In this document: piece by piece, positions 60,758 through 64,000 of the stretch
Layout: each line of letters begins with the position of its first letter
Numbering within the stretch: the first letter of the stretch is position 1
Assembly (NCBI GenBank): GCA_038321775.1
Contig: JBBQFI010000001.1
Location: 124,001-188,000, forward strand
Direction: 5' to 3'
DNA from: JBBQFI01 sp038321775
Lineage (GTDB): Bacteria; Verrucomicrobiota; Verrucomicrobiia; Chthoniobacterales; UBA10450
DNA: 64,000 nucleotides
Translations under genes and position numbers: made by a program
Notes under the pieces: generated by a model
Told to the model about the DNA's origin: nothing
What the model saw: the letters and a program-made list of their open reading frames with translations, nothing else
Database searches by the model: none

Positions 60758-60925
60758 ATGTTAGATGGTGCGCGCGTAGCGGTGTTGATGTTGATGGTCG
60801 TGTGTTTTAGCGGTTGTCGAAGCAGGGATGATATCCGTGATCGCCCTTCCATTGGCCTGGAGGGCGCCAGACATCCGCGGCCGTGGTCAGTATCCCGCTT
60901 TAAGAGCCGATTTGGACTTCTTTAA
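60758..60925 (+). CDS. Possible tiny lipoprotein
   Basis: A 55-residue frame begins MLDGARVAVLMLMVVCFSGC, a convincing hydrophobic signal with lipobox FSGC, followed by RSRDDIRDRPSIGLEG and a basic tail. No other support; the tail after residue 35 looks random, so it may be a decayed gene. Confidence 0.35.
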   Translation: MLDGARVAVLMLMVVCFSGCRSRDDIRDRPSIGLEGARHPRPWSVSRFKSRFGLL

Positions 60926-61016
60926 AAGCTACAACGACGCCGGTGGAACGTCGCTAAAGAAAGCAAATTTTTGTTCTTGGATTCATTCGCGTGTCTTGAT
61001 AAACGAAGTTGTCTTC

Positions 61017-61023
61017 AAGGAGG
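61017..61023 (+). promoter_or_regulatory. Strong ribosome binding site of the amidase gene
   Basis: AAGGAGG lies 9 bases before ATG 61033. It fixes the start against an earlier in-frame ATG at 61009, and is one of few strong Shine-Dalgarno sequences in the window. Confidence 0.85.
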
Positions 61024-61032
61024 TACGCACAA

Positions 61033-62793
61033 ATGAAAATAATTCTTCTCGCTCTAGCCACCACTGTTTTGACGTTATCGGTCCGAGCGGACAGCAACAA
61101 CAGTAATCATGGCATTCCAAGCCGGCACAACGAAGCGACCATAGCTGAGCTGCAGTCGGATATGGCGCATGGTAAACTTACTTCCAGGCAACTAACACTG
61201 GAATATATCGCGCGCATTATCGCGCTCGATCAGCACGGACCAGGCGTTAATTCGCTGATTGAGCTGAATCCCGAGGCGCTCGCGATGGCCGACCACGCAG
61301 ACTATTTGCGCCACCAAGGCCACGTCCTCGGGCCTCTGCATGGCATCCCGATATTGCTGAAGGATAACATCGACACTGGTGACAAAATGCAGACCAGCGC
61401 GGGATCGTTCGCGCTCGTGGGTAGACCAGCTGCGCACGATTCCACCGTCGCCGCTAAACTGCGCGCAGGCGGCGCGGTCATTCTCGGTAAAACCAATTTG
61501 TCGGAATGGGCGAACTTCCGGTCCTTCGAATCGATCAGCGGCTGGTCGGGTCGCGGCGGACAAACAAATAATCCTTACGGCATTAATCGCAATCCCTGCG
61601 GGTCAAGCGCCGGCTCGGGTGCAGCTACTTCCGCAAACTTTACCGCGGTGTCGTTAGGTAGTGAAACTGACGGAAGTATTGTTTGCCCCGGCAACGCAAA
61701 TGGCGTGGCCGCGATCAAGCCTACTGTCGGATTGGTTAGTCGGGCCGGAGTTGTTCCTATCTCGCATACCCAGGATACGGTTGGTCCTCACGGGCGAACG
61801 GTGGCAGATGCAGCGGCGACGTTAGGTGTCATTCAGAGCAAGACCTTCGATGGACGCGATCCGGCGACAGGCGGTGTTCCATTAGGCTGGCAGGGAACAG
61901 GCAAGGCGCGTCCGACGAACATTCCTTCTGACTACGCCCAGTTTGTCAATGCGCACGGCCTTCAAGGAGCAAGGCTCGGACTAACTCGTGCGGGATTAAA
62001 CGGATTCGAGAACGTGCCAACGCCACAGCCAGTGCTCGATGCGTTTGAGGCAGCGGTGGACCAGCTCACCGCGGCTGGCGCTACTGTGATCGATCTGGAT
62101 GCCGCGGGTTTTACCTTTCCGTCGCCTGATGGCGAGTTCTTCGTGTTGCTTTACGAATTTAAATTCGATGTCGCGAAATACTTCTCCACTCGAACCGGTG
62201 TTCCAGTAGCCGGTGGGACATTGCAGACTGCAATCAATTTCAACAATGCTCACGCCGCCGTCGAGATGCCGTTCTTCAATCAGGACATCTTCGACCTTGC
62301 GCAGAGCCTGAATCCTAACCCCAACTTCGTAGATCCGAACTTCGGTTTCTCCTATAATCAAGCGCTCGCGATCGATCACGATGCGGGTGTGAACGGAATC
62401 GATAAGGCCATTAACGATTTCCATCTCGATGCGGTGGTATCCGCGACCGATAACCCCGCTTGGGCGACGGACTTGATCTATGGTGATCACTTCATTTTCG
62501 GCACTTCGGGCCTGGCCGCGGCGGAAGGTTATCCGATCGTGCAGGTGCCGGCGGGAATAGTGGATGGTGTGCCTCTTGGGATCAGCTTTTTCGGGACGGC
62601 ATTTAGCGAGCCGAAGTTAATCAAGCTTGCTTCTGGCTTCGAAGCAGCAACACAGGTTCGTAAGCATAACTTGCCGACGTTCGCGCAGACAGTGCCTTTT
62701 AATAACATTCAGGGCACGAGACTTAATCGGCCGCACACGAACACGACGGTGAAACCACCGGTGATGAAGAAGCGCATACCGCGTCACATGTAG
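61033..62793 (+). CDS. Secreted amidase (amidase-signature family)
   Basis: 586 residues from MKIILLALATTVLTLSVRA, a signal peptide. The Ser-cisSer-Lys triad is visible: Lys in ILLKDNIDTGDKM, cis-Ser in NPCGSSAGSGAATSA and nucleophile Ser in GSETDGSIVCPG. Length and SHTQDTVGPHGRT fit the group of exported amidases that act on peptide-like amides. Substrate not known. The dispersed word is read as VSLGS at 61651. Confidence 0.92.
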   Translation: MKIILLALATTVLTLSVRADSNNSNHGIPSRHNEATIAELQSDMAHGKLTSRQLTLEYIARIIALDQHGPGVNSLIELNPEALAMADHADYLRHQGHVLGPLHGIPILLKDNIDTGDKMQTSAGSFALVGRPAAHDSTVAAKLRAGGAVILGKTNLSEWANFRSFESISGWSGRGGQTNNPYGINRNPCGSSAGSGAATSANFTAVSLGSETDGSIVCPGNANGVAAIKPTVGLVSRAGVVPISHTQDTVGPHGRTVADAAATLGVIQSKTFDGRDPATGGVPLGWQGTGKARPTNIPSDYAQFVNAHGLQGARLGLTRAGLNGFENVPTPQPVLDAFEAAVDQLTAAGATVIDLDAAGFTFPSPDGEFFVLLYEFKFDVAKYFSTRTGVPVAGGTLQTAINFNNAHAAVEMPFFNQDIFDLAQSLNPNPNFVDPNFGFSYNQALAIDHDAGVNGIDKAINDFHLDAVVSATDNPAWATDLIYGDHFIFGTSGLAAAEGYPIVQVPAGIVDGVPLGISFFGTAFSEPKLIKLASGFEAATQVRKHNLPTFAQTVPFNNIQGTRLNRPHTNTTVKPPVMKKRIPRHM

Positions 62794-63137
62794 CGGAGAG
62801 TGGAGAGTTCGGAATAGTTATGCAGTGAAGGGCGGCGTTTCTGCCGGATCGGCAAGAGCGCGTGAGCTATCGCCATGAATTCTTTCGCGCGACACTATCC
62901 AAGGCTCGGAGTATTCACGTTGGCAATGGCATTTGACGAAAGGTCAGATTGGCTACTGTGGGTGAAGGAACGAAATAGGGCGGTAACTCAGGATACCAGT
63001 ATCAGCACACTCACAGGAGCAAGGCCTAAAAAGCGGGTGACTCTTTTCGGACAGCGAAAAAATGAACCTTTTGCATGTGGGTAGGCACATAGCAGACGTG
63101 GCGAGGTCCATACTATTGGGTTCTTGCTGCTCGAGAC
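62794..63137. other. Intergenic region before the ECF sigma gene
   Basis: 344 bases between the amidase and the sigma factor. A 69-codon open frame at 62875 has no recognisable feature. An autoregulated ECF promoter is expected here, but I cannot pick one with confidence. No repeat seen. Confidence 0.4.
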
Positions 63138-63740
63138 ATGGAACAGCTTGGGTCAATTTCGACGGGTATTCGACAAATGTCGGATGATGTTTTCGCCCGC
63201 ACCTCGGCGCGCGATTTTGGCGCTGTGGCGCGCACACATCAGGCCAAGCTTTACCGCACAGCCTGCTTTCTTACGGGCAACAGGCATGAGGGCGAGGACT
63301 TACTTCAGGAAACATTGCTGGAGGCTTGGAAAGGATGGAAATCCTTCGAGGCCCGTAGCTCGGTCTACACCTGGCTCTATCGCATCTTAGTCCATCGTTA
63401 TCACCGTTGGCAGCGCCGCCAGATGGTCCGACGCGTGTTCTTTGTGCGAGCGGGCGAGACTGATTTGGAGAAACTGCAAACTTTTGTTGATCCTTCTTCG
63501 CCTCCAGGGTCACTAATGGAGCGTGAAGAGGAAAACGCCCAGCTTTGGAAATTTCTCGAGAGCTTGCGACCGAAACATCGGGAAGCACTCGTGCTGCGTT
63601 ATGTAGAAAATATGCGTCTTGAGCAAATCGCTGAAACGCTGGGACTGCCACTCGGCACGGTAAAATCGCGCTTAAATCATGCGCACCGACTATTGGGCGA
63701 AAGGCTCAGAGCATCCGGTGTCTTCCGCTCGCAGATATGA
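63138..63740 (+). CDS. ECF-type RNA polymerase sigma factor
   Basis: 200 residues. Region 2 reads LYRTACFLTGNRHEGEDLLQETLLEAWKGWKSFEARSSVYTWLYRI, and region 4 reads LRPKHREALVLRYVENMRLEQIAETLGLPLGTVKSRLNHAHRLL, with no regions 1 or 3. It directs polymerase to a stress- or envelope-related regulon. ATG 63177 is an alternative start. The next gene overlaps by 4 bases (ATGA) and encodes a zinc-binding anti-sigma factor. Confidence 0.93.
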   Translation: MEQLGSISTGIRQMSDDVFARTSARDFGAVARTHQAKLYRTACFLTGNRHEGEDLLQETLLEAWKGWKSFEARSSVYTWLYRILVHRYHRWQRRQMVRRVFFVRAGETDLEKLQTFVDPSSPPGSLMEREEENAQLWKFLESLRPKHREALVLRYVENMRLEQIAETLGLPLGTVKSRLNHAHRLLGERLRASGVFRSQI

Positions 63741-64000
63741 ACTGTCGCGATTTCCAGCTGCAATTGGCGCAACTACCCGACGACCAGGATGTGGAGACTG
63801 TAGCGCACACTCAGACCTGCATTGTTTGTAGTTCGCTACTAAAAGATCGGAGGCGGCAGGAAGAGTGGCTTCGAGAACGATTTGAAAAAGCATCTATTGC
63901 GTTGTTATCGAAAGCGCCAGTTTACTCCGGCATACCTTTCTCGCCCGCGATGGAACAACCTCCTTTCCGCTTATCGTGGGTCATTGGATCGATCGCAGCT
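63737..64000 (+). CDS. Zinc-binding anti-sigma factor (partial, cut by window end)
   Basis: 88 codons are visible, beginning MNCRDFQLQLAQLP. The zinc anti-sigma motif is AHTQTCIVCSSLL (His-x3-Cys-x2-Cys), with an upstream Cys3 as in the family. A membrane helix seems to begin at LSWVIGSIAA at the window edge. It would hold the coupled sigma factor inactive at the membrane. The rest lies outside the window. Confidence 0.8.
   Translation, partial: MNCRDFQLQLAQLPDDQDVETVAHTQTCIVCSSLLKDRRRQEEWLRERFEKASIALLSKAPVYSGIPFSPAMEQPPFRLSWVIGSIAA

Larger units (their letters stand above)
85..61659. repeat. Dispersed signal word TCGTTAGGC / GCCTAACGA (family entry)
   Basis: A non-palindromic 9-base word recurs across the whole window. 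Exact 9-mer copies begin at 85(-), 1138(+), 2694(+), 10701(-), 17473(-), 18633(+), 19786(-), 22349(+), 24837(+), 26600(+), 27387(+), 28873(-), 29657(-), 34849(-), 37218(+), 56246(+) and 57307(-). Copies of the 8-base core TCGTTAGG with another last base begin at 9788, 11537, 14070, 15186, 18949, 31817, 32500, 39484, 49380 and 61651 (+), and at 35873, 49859, 50711, 58098 and 58439 (-). The base before the core is usually C, T or G, rarely A. Within genes the word is read as Ser-Leu-Gly (gyrB, gspM-like, amidase) or Leu-Val-Arg (gspJ-like, gspL-like). Both orientations occur. The longest stretch without a core copy is about 39.5-49.4 kb. The function is unknown; the distribution resembles that of uptake signal sequences. 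Confidence 0.8.

Noticed and set aside
60828..61106. 92-codon plus-strand frame before the amidase
   Set aside because: Overlaps the strong ribosome site and start of the amidase in another frame; no domain.
62875..63084. 69-codon frame upstream of the sigma factor
   Set aside because: No signal, motif or ribosome site; composition looks random.

Overview
The window reads as a chromosomal segment of a Gram-negative soil or freshwater bacterium, most likely a Verrucomicrobiota of the Spartobacteria/Chthoniobacterales kind (inference, moderate confidence). The reasons are the GyrA sequence type (HPHGEAVIYPT at the quinolone pocket), lipid A synthesis (lpxK), bacterial phosphatidylethanolamine synthesis (psd-pssA), a type II secretion/type IV pilus-like pseudopilin apparatus, many secreted peptidases and beta-propeller proteins, and Ku-type end joining. 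There are no rRNA genes and no CRISPR array; one tRNA (Leu, anticodon UAA) is present.

Layout. 0.1-2.3 kb: DUF900 hydrolase, papain-like peptidase, tRNA-Leu. 2.6-7.1 kb: large secreted propeller with a dockerin tail, a GGQ ribosome-rescue protein, a small lipoprotein. 7.2-12.5 kb: gyrB-gyrA on the minus strand. 12.8-16.7 kb: a first pseudopilin-like cluster (minus). 16.8-19.0 kb: psd-pssA, then a sugar nucleotidyltransferase. 19.0-23.3 kb: a second large propeller and an FTR1 iron permease. 23.5-31.0 kb: a type II secretion cluster split into two converging blocks (gspH/I/J/K/L/M-like on plus; gspF, an unknown protein and gspG on minus); gspE, gspD and the prepilin peptidase are not here. 31.1-37.6 kb: M48 protease, DoxX, S10 carboxypeptidase, S9A prolyl oligopeptidase, a small unknown. 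37.7-44.1 kb: an accessory island. 44.4-50.3 kb: Ku, S9 peptidase, a REP-associated transposase with its repeats, icd, a membrane protein. 50.3-56.4 kb: VanX-like dipeptidase, coiled-coil membrane protein, acs, dodecin, small membrane protein, rRNA-type methyltransferase. 56.5-64.0 kb: thrB, lpxK, LigD-type polymerase, TonB-like protein, amidase, ECF sigma factor with the beginning of its anti-sigma factor.

The two most interesting signals. (1) A two-gene unit at 38.0-43.1 kb encodes a predicted PD-(D/E)xK-like nuclease fused to a STAND/NACHT-type NTPase, followed by a 900-residue helical-repeat protein. It lies between a remnant of hsdM (43.1-43.3 kb) and a remnant of hsdR (37.9 kb), so it appears to occupy the ruins of a type I restriction-modification locus. 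Tracts of degenerate 7-base repeats sit at both scars. I infer an uncharacterised Avs-like antiphage system. (2) A short non-palindromic word, TCGTTAGGC (reverse complement GCCTAACGA), is scattered through the window. By eye I found 17 exact 9-mers where about 0.5 is expected by chance, and 32 copies of its 8-mer core where about 2 is expected. It occurs inside genes (read as Ser-Leu-Gly or Val-Arg) and at gene ends, like a DNA-uptake or other genome-wide signal sequence, and a pilus-like machine is encoded in the same window.

Start codons were chosen by signal peptide, prepilin leader or domain start. Shine-Dalgarno sequences are mostly weak or absent, so many starts are approximate. All counts were made by eye.
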